Source: Streptomyces sp. CB01201
Lineage (GTDB): Bacteria; Actinomycetota; Actinomycetes; Streptomycetales; Streptomycetaceae
Length of the DNA: 64,000 nucleotides
Direction: 5' to 3'
Assembly (NCBI RefSeq): GCF_002803085.1
Contig: NZ_NNBJ01000002.1
Coordinates: 495,590-559,589 of the forward strand
The notes below the pieces were generated by a model. The model was not told the origin of the DNA. It worked only from the letters and a program-made list of their open reading frames with translations, and made no database searches. Below, piece by piece: positions 1 through 9,400 of this stretch. Position 1 is the first letter of the stretch, and each line of letters begins with the position of its first letter. Made by a program: the position numbers and the translations under genes.

Positions 1-564
1 GATGCCGCACAGCAGGCGCATTCCTGCTGCCAGACGACGGCCGGCGCTCGCATCAGCGTCCGCCGGCGGAACGCTCTCCTGCGCCGCGACCGCCCCGTGC
101 GGCAGCACCCGCCGGTTGAGCAGGGTCAGGGCCTCGCCCGGCCGGCCGGCCGTGGCCAGGTCGGCGATCTCCCCGAGCCTGGCCTCCAGCAGTGCGTCCG
201 TGCGGCTGGGCCCGGAGACGAGCAGGACGGCGGTGGCCGGATCGACGCCGGGGAGCAGGGCCTGCGCCACCGCGCCGCCGAGCGCGTTCCCGCAGAGCAG
301 GTCGACGGGGCCGAAGTGCGGCAGCAGTTCGCGCCAGCGGGCGGTGAAGGCGGCCATCGAGTCCACCTCCTCGTCCCACAGGGAGAGGGTGTCCACCACG
401 GTCACCCGGAGCCCGTTCCCGGTCAGCGCCTCGATGACGGGGGTGAAGAACGCGCCTTCGTCCCAGCGGGGCGTGACCGGCGACAGGACGAGGGCATGCC
501 CCACAGCGACGGCGGCACGCGGTCCGAAGGCCGCCGTCGCTGCGGGGGGTGCGGTGTGCGTCAC
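1..564 (-). CDS. alpha/beta-hydrolase-like protein, C-terminus cut by window edge
   Basis: Reading the minus strand from a GTG at 564 gives 188 open codons to the window edge. The GTG overlaps the stop of the upstream aldolase gene (GTGA, 564-561), so translation is probably coupled. The protein has an early strand-turn segment (LVLSPVTPRWDEG, about residues 25-37) and a strand followed by GNALGG (residues 92-97), placed where the nucleophile elbow GxSxG of alpha/beta hydrolases sits. The nucleophile position is Ala94 rather than Ser, so it may be a non-canonical or inactive member, or a small-molecule-binding relative. It is the last visible gene of the minus-strand operon starting at 4655. 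The plus-strand open frames over this stretch are shadows. Fold assignment is moderate and the substrate is unknown. Confidence 0.6.
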   Translation of the reverse strand, partial: MTHTAPPAATAAFGPRAAVAVGHALVLSPVTPRWDEGAFFTPVIEALTGNGLRVTVVDTLSLWDEEVDSMAAFTARWRELLPHFGPVDLLCGNALGGAVAQALLPGVDPATAVLLVSGPSRTDALLEARLGEIADLATAGRPGEALTLLNRRVLPHGAVAAQESVPPADADASAGRRLAAGMRLLCGI

Positions 565-1493
565 TGGACGGCGGCGAGGGTGCGCGCGGTGGCGACGCCC
601 TCCCGGTGGCAGCCGAGCAGGGTCTTGCGGTGTTCCACGGACAGGTCGTAGCGGCCGAGCACGAGATCGGGCAGCGGGAGCGAAGGCGTGCCTTCAGGGA
701 TCGTGGCGAGCAGCAGGTCCGCCAGCTCCAGCACGGGCCCGAGGTGGAGCCGGGCTGCGGCTTCGGGCTCGGTTCTGTCGAGATGGGCCAGCCACTGTTC
801 GGCGATCAGGTTGCCGGGCCCCTTGCCCATGCCCTGGATCGAGGAGTCCATCCAGGTCGCGCCTGCGGCGACGGCGCTGATGGCGTTGGCCAGGGCGAGC
901 CCCAGATTGTTGTGGGCGTGCAGTCCCACTGGCCGACCGGTGACCGATTTGGTCAAGGTGGTGAGGTCCACGGTGTCGACGGGCGAGAGGCTGCCGTTGG
1001 AGTCGGCGAGGTAGACGAACTCGGCGCCCGCGTCCGTGGCGGCGGTGGCCACCTCGACCACGTCCCGGCCCGACCACTGGCTGATCCGGGCGAAGTTGAC
1101 GCCCACCGTGAAACCGAGGTCCTTAGCCTGGCGGACATGGCCCAGACCGGCCTCGTACCCCTCGGCCGGCAGGATGATCCGTACGAGACGGGCGCCGGCC
1201 GCGTACATCGCGGGCAAGTCCTCGTGGGTGATGTTCCTCGGGTGGAGGATCATCGCGATGTGCTCGGGGCCGACCTCCCGCGCCATCGCCGCGATGTAGT
1301 CGTCGTCGCCGCGGCCCGTGAGCCCCAGGTTCGGTATCGGCAGGAGCGAGCCCTTGCGGTAGGCGATTTCGATCCAGTCGAAGCCTGCTTCCACGCTCAG
1401 CTTCGCGTGCTGGAGGGCATAGGCGAGCGGGAAGTCGAAGCCGTTGCGATATCCCCCGTCGCGCAGGGTGACATCAATGTTGACGGTACGCAT
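561..1493 (-). CDS. DRE-TIM metallolyase / 4-hydroxy-2-oxovalerate aldolase-like protein
   Basis: The product has 310 residues. The start is the ATG at 1493, behind a GGAGG ribosome site; an upstream extension of the frame is not needed. The N-terminus has the family signature TLRDGG (residues 9-14), and the metal-binding HAHNN motif is near residue 200, followed by GMGKGPGN. These place it in the HMG-lyase/DmpG aldolase group of TIM barrels, which cleave or condense 2-oxo acids with a divalent metal. Classical DmpG works with the acylating aldehyde dehydrogenase DmpF, and no DmpF is present here. This suggests a biosynthetic or stand-alone aldol role in this operon. It follows the flavoprotein gene by 31 bases and overlaps the hydrolase-like gene. 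Family is firm, reaction unknown. Confidence 0.85.
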   Translation of the reverse strand: MRTVNIDVTLRDGGYRNGFDFPLAYALQHAKLSVEAGFDWIEIAYRKGSLLPIPNLGLTGRGDDDYIAAMAREVGPEHIAMILHPRNITHEDLPAMYAAGARLVRIILPAEGYEAGLGHVRQAKDLGFTVGVNFARISQWSGRDVVEVATAATDAGAEFVYLADSNGSLSPVDTVDLTTLTKSVTGRPVGLHAHNNLGLALANAISAVAAGATWMDSSIQGMGKGPGNLIAEQWLAHLDRTEPEAAARLHLGPVLELADLLLATIPEGTPSLPLPDLVLGRYDLSVEHRKTLLGCHREGVATARTLAAVQ

Positions 1494-1524
1494 GGAACCT
1501 CCGGAGAACGGGCGGGAGTTCGGG

Positions 1525-2958
1525 TCAGCTGGAGAGCCGGGCGGCGGCGTGTGCGGCCGCGAGCCGGCCGAAGATGAGCGAGCGCAGCACGGACGTGGCC
1601 GGCGGGTAGGCGTGGTAGAAGAGCCCGGTGGCTTCACCGGCGGCGTACAAGCCGGGGATGGCGGCACCCGACGGGGTGACGACGCGGCCGTCGAGGTCGG
1701 TGCGGACTCCGCCGTAGGTGAAGCAGATGGCAGCGGTCACCGGGACGCCGATGAACGGCGGGGTGTCCAGCGCCGTGGCCCAGTTGGACTTCTGCGGCTC
1801 GATGCCGACGGTGGCCTTCCCGTCGAGACGGGTCGGGTCGAACTCCCCGGGGCCGACGGCGCCATTGAACTCCGCGACGGTCTTCTCCAGACCCTCCGCA
1901 TCGATGCCCAGCTTCTCGGCGAGGCCCTCCAGGGTGTCCGCCTGCTCCGGCGGCAGATCGCTGAGCAGCGAGTTCATGATGCCGGGGATGGCCAGGGTCT
2001 TGCCGTCGGCGATCCAGTACGCCTCCTGGTCCTGGTTCCGCCAGATCTCGTATCCGACGTGCTCGAACGTGTTGTCCCAGGTGTCACGGCCCTCGTCGAA
2101 GAAGCGCTGCAAACGGCTGTTGACGAAGATGCCGGTGCTGAAGCCGTAGAGCACGGCGTCGGCCTGCTGGGTGCGGCGGTCGACCGGCTCGGCGTGGATG
2201 CCGTCGAACTGGCCGGCGGTGTCGGCGCCGAGCTCAAGGGCCATGCGCAGGGCGTCACCGCGGTTGTTCGCGATGCCGGGTGCGATCAGCGGCAGGTCGC
2301 AGGCGCGGTCGCCCACGTACCGGGTGAGCATCTCGGTATTGCCCTGGAAGCCACCGCAGGCCAGGATCACCGAGCGGGCCCGCAGCCGCTGGGTGCGGCC
2401 CTCGGCGTCGCGCACCACGACGCCGTCGACGGTGCCGTCCTCGGTGGTGGTCAGGCGCAGCGCCTCCGTCTCGTAACGAATCTCGACGCGTGCGTCGTTC
2501 TCCAGGGCCGAGCCCAGGTGCTCGACGATCGAGGCGCCGCCTCCTCGGGGGCTGGCGGGCGGGACCATCGACGGGGTGCCGCCGTCGAACGTGTGCGGCA
2601 GCGGGAAGTCCTCGAAGGCGATCTCGACGCCGTGCTTCTCCACGAAGCTCAGGGTCTGCGGCGTTTCCCGCTCGACGGTGCGGCAGTACTCGATGTCGGC
2701 GAGGCCGCCCGAGACCCGGTCCATGTGCTCCGGCCAGTCGGTGTCCAGGCGCCGGTCCTGCGTGATACGCAGGAAGGCACCGGTCCAGCGGGTGGCGCCG
2801 CCGCGCTCCTCCCTGGTGGCACGTTCGAGGACGGCGATCCGGGTGGGGACCTCGTGGCTCTCCGTGGCCTCGGCGAAGGACAGGGCGGCGGAGAGACCGG
2901 CGGCACCGAATCCGACGACGACGAGGTCGTAGGTGTCGGGGGTGGCTGAAGTGGACAA
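1525..2958 (-). CDS. FAD-dependent oxidoreductase, fumarate reductase/tricarballylate dehydrogenase (TcuA)-like
   Basis: The 477-residue protein starts at a TTG codon (2958) placed about 8 bases after GGAG. The N-terminal VVVGFGAAGLSAA is the FAD-binding Rossmann motif. LACGGFQGN lies mid-protein, and a C-terminal segment (FTYGGVRTD then GLYAAGEATG) is typical of the flavocytochrome c / succinate dehydrogenase flavoprotein / 3-ketosteroid-delta1-dehydrogenase superfamily. The overall pattern is nearest to TcuA-like soluble dehydrogenases. It would introduce or remove a C=C double bond next to a carbonyl or carboxylate. It lies in the minus-strand operon, 63 bases downstream of the YCII/ABM gene. 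The substrate is not deducible. Confidence 0.85.
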   Translation of the reverse strand: MSTSATPDTYDLVVVGFGAAGLSAALSFAEATESHEVPTRIAVLERATREERGGATRWTGAFLRITQDRRLDTDWPEHMDRVSGGLADIEYCRTVERETPQTLSFVEKHGVEIAFEDFPLPHTFDGGTPSMVPPASPRGGGASIVEHLGSALENDARVEIRYETEALRLTTTEDGTVDGVVVRDAEGRTQRLRARSVILACGGFQGNTEMLTRYVGDRACDLPLIAPGIANNRGDALRMALELGADTAGQFDGIHAEPVDRRTQQADAVLYGFSTGIFVNSRLQRFFDEGRDTWDNTFEHVGYEIWRNQDQEAYWIADGKTLAIPGIMNSLLSDLPPEQADTLEGLAEKLGIDAEGLEKTVAEFNGAVGPGEFDPTRLDGKATVGIEPQKSNWATALDTPPFIGVPVTAAICFTYGGVRTDLDGRVVTPSGAAIPGLYAAGEATGLFYHAYPPATSVLRSLIFGRLAAAHAAARLSS

Positions 2959-3021
2959 GATTGCTCCTGGGTAAGTGGCGGGTGAGGTGGTGCAGGGGCG
3001 AGGGCGCCGGTACGGCGACGC

Positions 3022-3612
3022 TCAGCGGGCGGGGGTGATGACCCGGCTGGTGCGGTACAGGCGGAACTTGGCGCCGGTCGTCGTCTCGGCGAAGGTCTTG
3101 TAGCGGCTGCTGAACTCGGAGTCGTCGAAGATGGCGGCGAACCGCTCCTCGTCCGACCAGGCCGCGATGTTGACCACGGCGTCACCATCGACGCTGGTCA
3201 GCAGGCGGGAGCCGAGGAAGCCTTCGGCGGTGGCGGCGACGTGCTCGACGGCGGAGGCGAGCGAGTCGACCGACTTGGCCGCGTCGTTCGTGGTGGCCAC
3301 ATTGATGAGCAGTACGCCGGCGTCCGGCTCGGGTGCCGTCACGATGCCGGGGCTGGTCCGACGCGTCTCGAACGAGTTCCGCTCGTACGACACGAGGCCC
3401 TGGACGTGCCACGGGTCGCTTTCGATGAGTTGCTGCGCCTGGGCGTCGTCGAGGTCGGCCGTCACGACGACGGCGCCGCCCTCCGGGCGGGGGCCGGCCA
3501 GCAGGATGCGACCGCCGTCTGCGTGTTCGCGCACCCATGCCTGGTGTGCGGGCAGGTGGGAGGCGACGACATCCGGCGCGGCGAGGTAGGTGAGGGTCAG
3601 GACGTGAATCAT
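3022..3612 (-). CDS. YCII domain - antibiotic biosynthesis monooxygenase (ABM) domain fusion
   Basis: The product has 196 residues, starting at the ATG at 3612. The N-terminal half (about 1-90) has the YCII-like pattern: an early HxxH (HLPAH), GGRILLAGPRPEGG, and the DPW motif followed by a short strand. The C-terminal half (about 98-190) is an ABM ferredoxin-like fold with a central SLASAVEHVAATAEGF helix and a strand ending in AAWSDEERF. Both are small dimeric alpha+beta barrels used for cofactor-free oxygenation, isomerisation or cyclisation. A fusion of the two in one chain is uncommon. The gene sits 59 bases after the nitronate monooxygenase gene. It could oxidise or rearrange an aromatic or polyketide-like substrate; this is inference. 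Confidence 0.75.
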   Translation of the reverse strand: MIHVLTLTYLAAPDVVASHLPAHQAWVREHADGGRILLAGPRPEGGAVVVTADLDDAQAQQLIESDPWHVQGLVSYERNSFETRRTSPGIVTAPEPDAGVLLINVATTNDAAKSVDSLASAVEHVAATAEGFLGSRLLTSVDGDAVVNIAAWSDEERFAAIFDDSEFSSRYKTFAETTTGAKFRLYRTSRVITPAR

Positions 3613-3671
3613 CGGGACTCCGCAGGTGGTTGAGGAGAAGTGGGGCCAAATGCTCTGTGCTCGGGGTCTGT

Positions 3672-4655
3672 TCAGGAGGTGTGCAGGAGCGGGCCGAGGC
3701 GCGCGAGCGCCGTCTCGGCCTCGGTGACGGTGGAGCGCACCACGTCCGCGGCCGACCGGATGTCGTGGACCAGGTCGAGGACTTCGCCCGCGAACATCGC
3801 GCGCTGGCTGGTGTCGTCGCGCGCGACCGCTGCGACCCACTCGGGCTCGACCTCCGCCCGGGCGGCGGCGAGTTCGGCGTCCCGCCCGCTCCAGGTGCGG
3901 GTGAAGGAGTTGCCCACCGACCGGGCTGTGTACGCGGTGTCCCAGGGGATGCCCCGGACCACGTCGAACGAGCGCGTGTTGACGGTGTCGGTGGTGGCCG
4001 CCGAGACCAGCGTGGCCTTGAAGCCCGCGGTGGCCAGGGACTCTTCGGTGGCGGCGAACCGGGTGCCCATCATCACTCCGTCGGCGCCGAGCGCCAGCGC
4101 AGCCGCCAGGCCCCGGCCGTCCGCGAATCCGCCGGCGGCGACCAGGGGGACGGCGCCCTGGGTGACGTCGAGGACGGCGGGAATGAGCGGCAGCGTCGAC
4201 TGCGTCTTGTGGTGACCCCCGGCCTCGGCCCCCTGGGCCACCAGGACGGAGGCGCCGGCCCGGGCGGCCACGGCCGCCTGCTCGGTGTCGTGGACCTGCA
4301 CCACCACCTGGGCCCCGCTGTGCACTGCGGATTCGACGTAGCGCCGCACCTGGGACGCGTCGCCGAAGGAGAGGGCGATCACCGGGGGTGCGTAGCCGAG
4401 GACCTTGTCCCACAGACCGGGCCGCTCGTCGAAGGTGAACATGACGCAGCCGACGCCCCAGACGCCGCCCCGCTCGGCGGCGTACCCGACGTGCTCGTCG
4501 ATGAAGGCCGCGTCTCCGTAGCTGACGCCCACGAGGCCGAGCCCGCCGGCCTGTGTGACGGCCGCCGCGAGGCCTCCGCCGGAGACGGAACCCATCGGTG
4601 CGGACACGACCGGATGGTCGATGCCCAGGAGTTCTGTCAGCTTGGTCGAAATCAC
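3672..4655 (-). CDS. nitronate monooxygenase family flavoprotein
   Basis: The 327-residue protein begins at a GTG at 4655. It shows the FMN-dependent TIM-barrel pattern of the 2-nitropropane dioxygenase/NMO family: PVVSAPMGSVSGGGLAAAV at the N-terminus, AQGAEAGGH near residue 165, and AAGGFADGRG followed by GADGVMMGTRFAATEES for FMN phosphate binding. The same family includes enoyl reductases and enzymes oxidising alkyl nitronates. As first gene of the minus-strand operon it is probably transcribed from the promoter region 4656-4950, where an inverted repeat lies at 4681-4700. A role in tailoring or in detoxifying a nitro/nitronate intermediate is possible but unproven. Confidence 0.88.
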   Translation of the reverse strand: MISTKLTELLGIDHPVVSAPMGSVSGGGLAAAVTQAGGLGLVGVSYGDAAFIDEHVGYAAERGGVWGVGCVMFTFDERPGLWDKVLGYAPPVIALSFGDASQVRRYVESAVHSGAQVVVQVHDTEQAAVAARAGASVLVAQGAEAGGHHKTQSTLPLIPAVLDVTQGAVPLVAAGGFADGRGLAAALALGADGVMMGTRFAATEESLATAGFKATLVSAATTDTVNTRSFDVVRGIPWDTAYTARSVGNSFTRTWSGRDAELAAARAEVEPEWVAAVARDDTSQRAMFAGEVLDLVHDIRSAADVVRSTVTEAETALARLGPLLHTS

Positions 4656-4680
4656 TTTGTCCCCTGATTCCTTTCGGTCT

Positions 4681-4700
4681 CTCCGATGTGGCGATCGGAG
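4681..4700. promoter_or_regulatory. inverted repeat in the leader/promoter of the nmo operon
   Basis: Perfect 7-bp arms CTCCGAT / ATCGGAG are separated by 6 bases, about 26 bases upstream of the nmo start codon. It may be an operator (LysR is the nearest regulator gene) or an mRNA hairpin. The rest of 4701-4940 is comparatively AT-rich for this genome and probably holds the operon promoter; no confident -35/-10 pair was assigned. Confidence 0.4.
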
Positions 4701-4946
4701 CTGGACGCTCGATTGCGTCCCGAATTAACGCCGCATTCACACGAGGTTTGCTTTTCCTGTCGTGCGGCAAAACCGGGTCGCTTTCACATGTCAGAGCCTA
4801 AGGAGCGGAGCCCATTGGCGTCCAAGACGGAAAGGGCGTGGCCGTCATAGTGTGGAACCTATGCTTCCGGATCTACCGAACCGAGGAGAGAGGTTCCGTG
4901 CCGTCGGGCGACAGAAAGAGGTGGGTGACCGCCGGGCAGCAGAAAA

Positions 4947-4984
4947 GCGGATGGCCCGGAACCGTGAAGTTCCGGGCCATCCGC
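4947..4984 (-). terminator. strong hairpin terminator after the LysR gene
   Basis: A perfect 16-bp inverted repeat (arms 4947-4962 and 4969-4984, 6-base loop) lies 22 bases beyond the LysR stop codon. There is no U-tract, as is common for Streptomyces terminators. Confidence 0.8.
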
Positions 4985-5006
4985 GGGCGGGGGAATCCGC
5001 CTGGTG

Positions 5007-6032
5007 TCAGGGGAGGTAGGGCCAGTCGTGCCGGGTGGCGACCCGGCTGAGGATGTGGGCGGCGCGGCTGCCCGCAAGGGCCGTCACGGCCAGTCGCTCG
5101 CGTGGCGCGACGCCGGCCGGCAGGGGGCGCCAAGCCAGCTGCGGGTCACCCTGGACCGCCAGTCTGGGGCGCAGGGCCACGAGGTCGCCGGTGGTTTGCA
5201 GGGCATGCACGAACAGGGCCTGCTGGTCGTGGTCGATCGGGTGCAGCTGGGCGTTCCAGCCCAGCGCGGCGAGCTGCGCGGGCACCGTCTCCGCGTAGCC
5301 CGGTGCACATCCGCGCTCATACCAGAGCAGTCGTTGCGTGGCGAGGTCCTCCCAGGTCATCCTGGGTCGGGAGGCCAGGGGGTGGTCCGGGCGCACCACG
5401 ATGCCCAGTGGTTCGTCCCAGACCACGGCGCGGACCAGACGGGGTGCCGGGCAGGGCAGTCGAACGATGCCGAACTCGATCTCGCCGTGCTGCAGGAGTT
5501 CGAGCTGGTCCACGGTGCTGACGGAGCGCATGCGCAGCCGAGGCTGGGCCGGGTCCTGGCGCCCCTGGGCGGTTCCGACCAGACCGTTTTGCACTTGGGC
5601 GAGCACCTCCGCCGGCACTCCGCCGCACACGCCGACGGGCCAGGTCCGCGGGGCCGGGGCGGCGGCCGCGATGGCGGACCGCAACTGTCCCGGGATGCTC
5701 TGTATTTCTCGTAGGAACGCCCGTCCGCCGGCCGTCAATTCGACCCCGCGAGAGCTCCTTATGAAAAGGGAAGCCCCAATCCTCCGCTCAAGTCGCCTGA
5801 TCTGCTGACTGAGGCTCGGCTGGGATATGCGGAGATCCTGGGCGGCAGCGGAAACGGTACCTGCCCGTACCACGGTCAAGAAATACCGGAGGTGACGCAT
5901 ATCGAAGTCGTCTATGTCCTCGGCGTGCGTGACGGCCTGAATGAATCCGTCATACTCCGGGTCTGCTCCGGCCGCCGAGTGTTTCAGCGGGAGCGGGGCG
6001 ATTCCTTCGTCCAGCATGCTCATCGGCTTCAC
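5007..6032 (-). CDS. LysR-family transcriptional regulator
   Basis: The maximal protein is 341 residues from a GTG at 6032. The LysR winged helix starts at MRHLRYFLTVVRAGTVSAAA, and SQPSLSQQIRRLERRIG is the recognition region. The effector-binding domain follows. LysR proteins usually begin at or just before the HLRYF segment. The true start may therefore be the ATG at 5900, although no clear ribosome site precedes it; the roughly 44-residue extension is unusual and low in similarity. The gene sits between the nmo operon and the divergent PKS gene, so it is the natural candidate regulator of both. An effector from the pathway is likely but unknown. Confidence 0.85.
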   Translation of the reverse strand: MKPMSMLDEGIAPLPLKHSAAGADPEYDGFIQAVTHAEDIDDFDMRHLRYFLTVVRAGTVSAAAQDLRISQPSLSQQIRRLERRIGASLFIRSSRGVELTAGGRAFLREIQSIPGQLRSAIAAAAPAPRTWPVGVCGGVPAEVLAQVQNGLVGTAQGRQDPAQPRLRMRSVSTVDQLELLQHGEIEFGIVRLPCPAPRLVRAVVWDEPLGIVVRPDHPLASRPRMTWEDLATQRLLWYERGCAPGYAETVPAQLAALGWNAQLHPIDHDQQALFVHALQTTGDLVALRPRLAVQGDPQLAWRPLPAGVAPRERLAVTALAGSRAAHILSRVATRHDWPYLP

Positions 6033-6417
6033 ACGCCCTTTCGGAGGAGTCTTCTGGGGATGCGCTGGCTGTGGTGGTGCCAGGGGGCCCTAGGCGTGGG
6101 CGTGGACGCCGCCTCCTCGCTCCGCATCCGGCGGCCGTGCCCTCACGCACGCCGTCGGATCGCTCCCGAAACGAGGTGGCCACCCCCCTGTGTCCACGCT
6201 GGGCCAAAGTTATACCAGCAACCATTTTTGATCCATGGTCTATGACGTATGCCACACCGGCCGGACGGTTTGGGGTGATGTGTACCGGCCCCGATCGGGC
6301 GGGCGGCCGAATATAAATATTGACCCAGAGTCCAATCTTGGATCAGAATCCGATCTCGTTGAACCCTCATCCATGCCGCAGTGCTTTTGCCTACTTCATC
6401 CTGAAGGTGTGGTTTTT
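6033..6417. promoter_or_regulatory. divergent LysR/PKS promoter region
   Basis: The 385 bases between the LysR and PKS starts contain no convincing gene. The segment 6205-6420 is markedly AT-richer than its surroundings. It includes a 12-bp palindrome AATATAAATATT at 6310-6321 and an ATCCATGG-centred stretch near 6230-6240. Promoters for both genes and a LysR site are expected here; the exact elements were not resolved. Confidence 0.5.
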
Positions 6418-9400
6418 ATGAATGCCTTGAATTTGGACACATCGGTCGCCGTTGTCGGCCTAGGATGTCGGTTCCCGCAGGCCGCCGACGTCGGCGGGTT
6501 CTGGCAGAACCTCCTTGCGAACACGGACTCCGTCGTCCCCGTGCCGGCCGCACGATTCGACGTCGAACCACTGCACTCCCCCACGCCGGGGGTGCCCGGG
6601 CGGACCGTCTCGCGCCACGGTGGCTTCCTGGACGATCCGTTCGCCTTCGACGCGGCGTTCTTCGGCATATCTCCCGCGGAAGCGGCGTCGATGGATCCAC
6701 AGCACCGCCTGCTGCTGCCCGTGGTCTGGGAAGCCCTCGAAGACGCGGGCATCACCGCGTCGTCCCTCGCGGGCAGCAGGTGCGGCGTTTTCATCGGCCA
6801 GGCGACCTCCGACTACGCCCGCGAGGACGTTCCCGAACCCTCCCTGAGGGAGACGACGGGAAGCCATCTGCGGGCCATGGCCGCCGGACGCATCTCCTAC
6901 GCGCTCGACCTGCGCGGCCCGAGCCTCACCGTGGACACGGCCTGTTCCTCCTCCCTGGTCGCGGTCCACGCGGCCCGGCAGAGCCTGCTCACCGGAGAGA
7001 GCGATGTGGTCATCGCCGGGGGAGTGAACGTGATCCTGTCGCCACAGGACGCCATTGCCTACTCGCAGGCCGGGATGCTCTCGCCGGAGGGGCGCTGCAA
7101 GTTCGGCGACGCCAAGGCGAACGGATTCGTACGCAGCGAAGGCGTGGGCGTGGTCGTGCTGAAGCGGCTCGACGACGTTCGCGACGGAGAACGGGTCCAG
7201 GCACTCCTGCCGGGAAGCGCCGTCACCAATGACGGCCGGGCCAGCGGACTGCTCCTCCAGCCGGCCGTGGCCGGGCAGGTGCAGATGATCGAGGACGCCT
7301 GCCGGAGCGCCGGTCTGAGCCCGGCCGACCTCGACTACGTGGAGGCCCACGGCACGGGCACGGTGGTGGGGGACGGCGTGGAACTGCGCTCCCTGGCCCA
7401 GGCCTTGCGGCGCAGTGGCCCTGGAAGAAGGCGGCGTACGAGGACCGGGTCGGTCAAGAGCAACATCGGTCACGCCGAAGCCGCCGCGGGCATCGCGGGG
7501 CTGATCAAGTCGGTCCTCGTCGTCCGTGAGGGCGTCGTCCCGGCTTCGCTCCACGTCACCACGCCGAATCCGCTCCTCGCCGAGGCCGACTGCCCGGTCG
7601 AGCTCGTGACCCGCAACGCTCCGCTCGTCAAGGCCGGCGAGCGGGCGGTCGTCGGGGTCAGCTCGTTCGGTCTGTCCGGCACCAACGCCCATGTGGTCGT
7701 CGCCGAGTACGTTCCGGACGCGCCCGGCACGCCCCATGGAGCGACCGAGCTTCCACCGGAGCGCCCCACTCACCTGCTCGTCCTGAGCGCCCGCTCGGAG
7801 AGGTCCCTGCGCGGACTCGCGGGCGCGTACGCCGATTTCCTGGGCCCGGGCGGGGCGGGCCGCGGCCAACCCCTGTGGGACGTCTGCGCCTCGGCCGTGC
7901 TGCGGCGCGAGCACCACCCGTACCGGCTGTGGGTGACCGGCGCGGACCATCAGGAACTCACCACCGCGCTCCGTGCACTCGCCGACGGCCGGGAGACCGA
8001 CCGCGGCGGCATCGGTGACGCCGGGTTCGGCCCACCGCCCCGTACCGCCTTCGTCTTTCCGGGGCAGGGATCCCAGTGGGCGGGCATGGGGCGGGGGCTC
8101 ATGGAGACCTCGTCCGCGTTCCGCGACGCCCTGCGGCGGTGTGACGCCGCGATCGCGGACGAGTCCGGCTGGTCGGTGATCGGTCTGCTCACCTCACTCC
8201 ACCAGGAGGTGCCGGTCGAGGTGGAGAAGGTCCAGCCGGTGTTGTGGGCCATGGAGGTGGCGCTGGCCGCCCACTGGCAGGACATGGGGGTCGAGCCCGA
8301 CGTCTGCCTCGGCCACAGCATGGGGGAGACCGCGGCGGCGTGGATGTCAGGAGCGCTGACGCTGCGGGATGCGGCGGCCGTGATCAGCAGGCGGAGCCGA
8401 CTGATGCAGGGGCTGGCGGGCCGGGGCGCCATGCTGGCTACCGAACTCTCGGGCGAACTGGCCCGCCGGGCCGCCGAGTCCACCGGGGGAGCGGTCTGTG
8501 TCGCGGTCGAGAACGGCCCCGCTTCGACGGTACTCGCCGGTGAGGTCGGGGCTCTGAAGAGTATCGGCCAACTGCTGGACCGGGAAGGCGTGTTCAACAG
8601 GTCGGTGCAGGTGAACGTCGCCTCCCATTCGCCCGCAATGGAGGAGATCCGGGCCGATCTGCTGGACGCGCTGGCTGACCTCGTGCCGGCGACGCCCCAC
8701 ACCACGATGTACTCCACCGTGCGCTCCGCGCCGGTCGAGGGGGCGGAACTCGACGCCGCGTATTGGATGGACAACCTGCGCGAACCCGTGCGGTTCCGCC
8801 AGACCGTCGAGCGGGTGACCGGGAGCGGGTCCTGCGTCTTCGTCGAAGTGAGCCCGCACCCCGTACTGGAGAGCCCCTTGCGCGAGACCCTCATCGGTGT
8901 GGGAAGCGAGGCGGCTGTGGTGGCGTCGACCCGGCGCCACCAGGACGAAGGCCTGAGTCTCGCGCAGTCGCTCGGCCGGTACTTCGCCCACGGAGGGCAG
9001 GTGCGCTGGAGCCGCTGGTTCCGCGGGGAGACTCCGGCCGTCGTGTTGCCCACCTATGCCTGGGACGACGAGCATCTGCGCCGGGCCTCGGGCGGCCTGG
9101 TGGGATCCGCCCCGAGCCGCCACAGCGAGCAGGTCGTGCTCGATGCCAGTGCGGCGGGCGTCAGGCTGCACGGCCTTGCCCCCGTACCGCCCGCCGCTCA
9201 CCTGCGCATCCTGCATGACGCGGCCGTCTCGGCCGGTCTGGAGGACGTGGTCGTCGAGGACGCTCGCATCGCCGAGGTGTTCGTGGACATCACGGCCCGC
9301 CGTGACCGGACGATCACGTTCCGGGCGGTCCTGGGGGAGGCGGTCGGAGAGGTGCGGCCCGCCTCCGTGCACGCCCTGCCCGACGATTCGCACCAAGAGG

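Noticed and set aside
2..880. Long plus-strand open frames at the left edge, 2-880 and 549-1577
   Set aside because: They are Arg/Gly-rich shadows. The minus strand gives coherent proteins (hydrolase-like, aldolase) with an overlapping GTGA junction.
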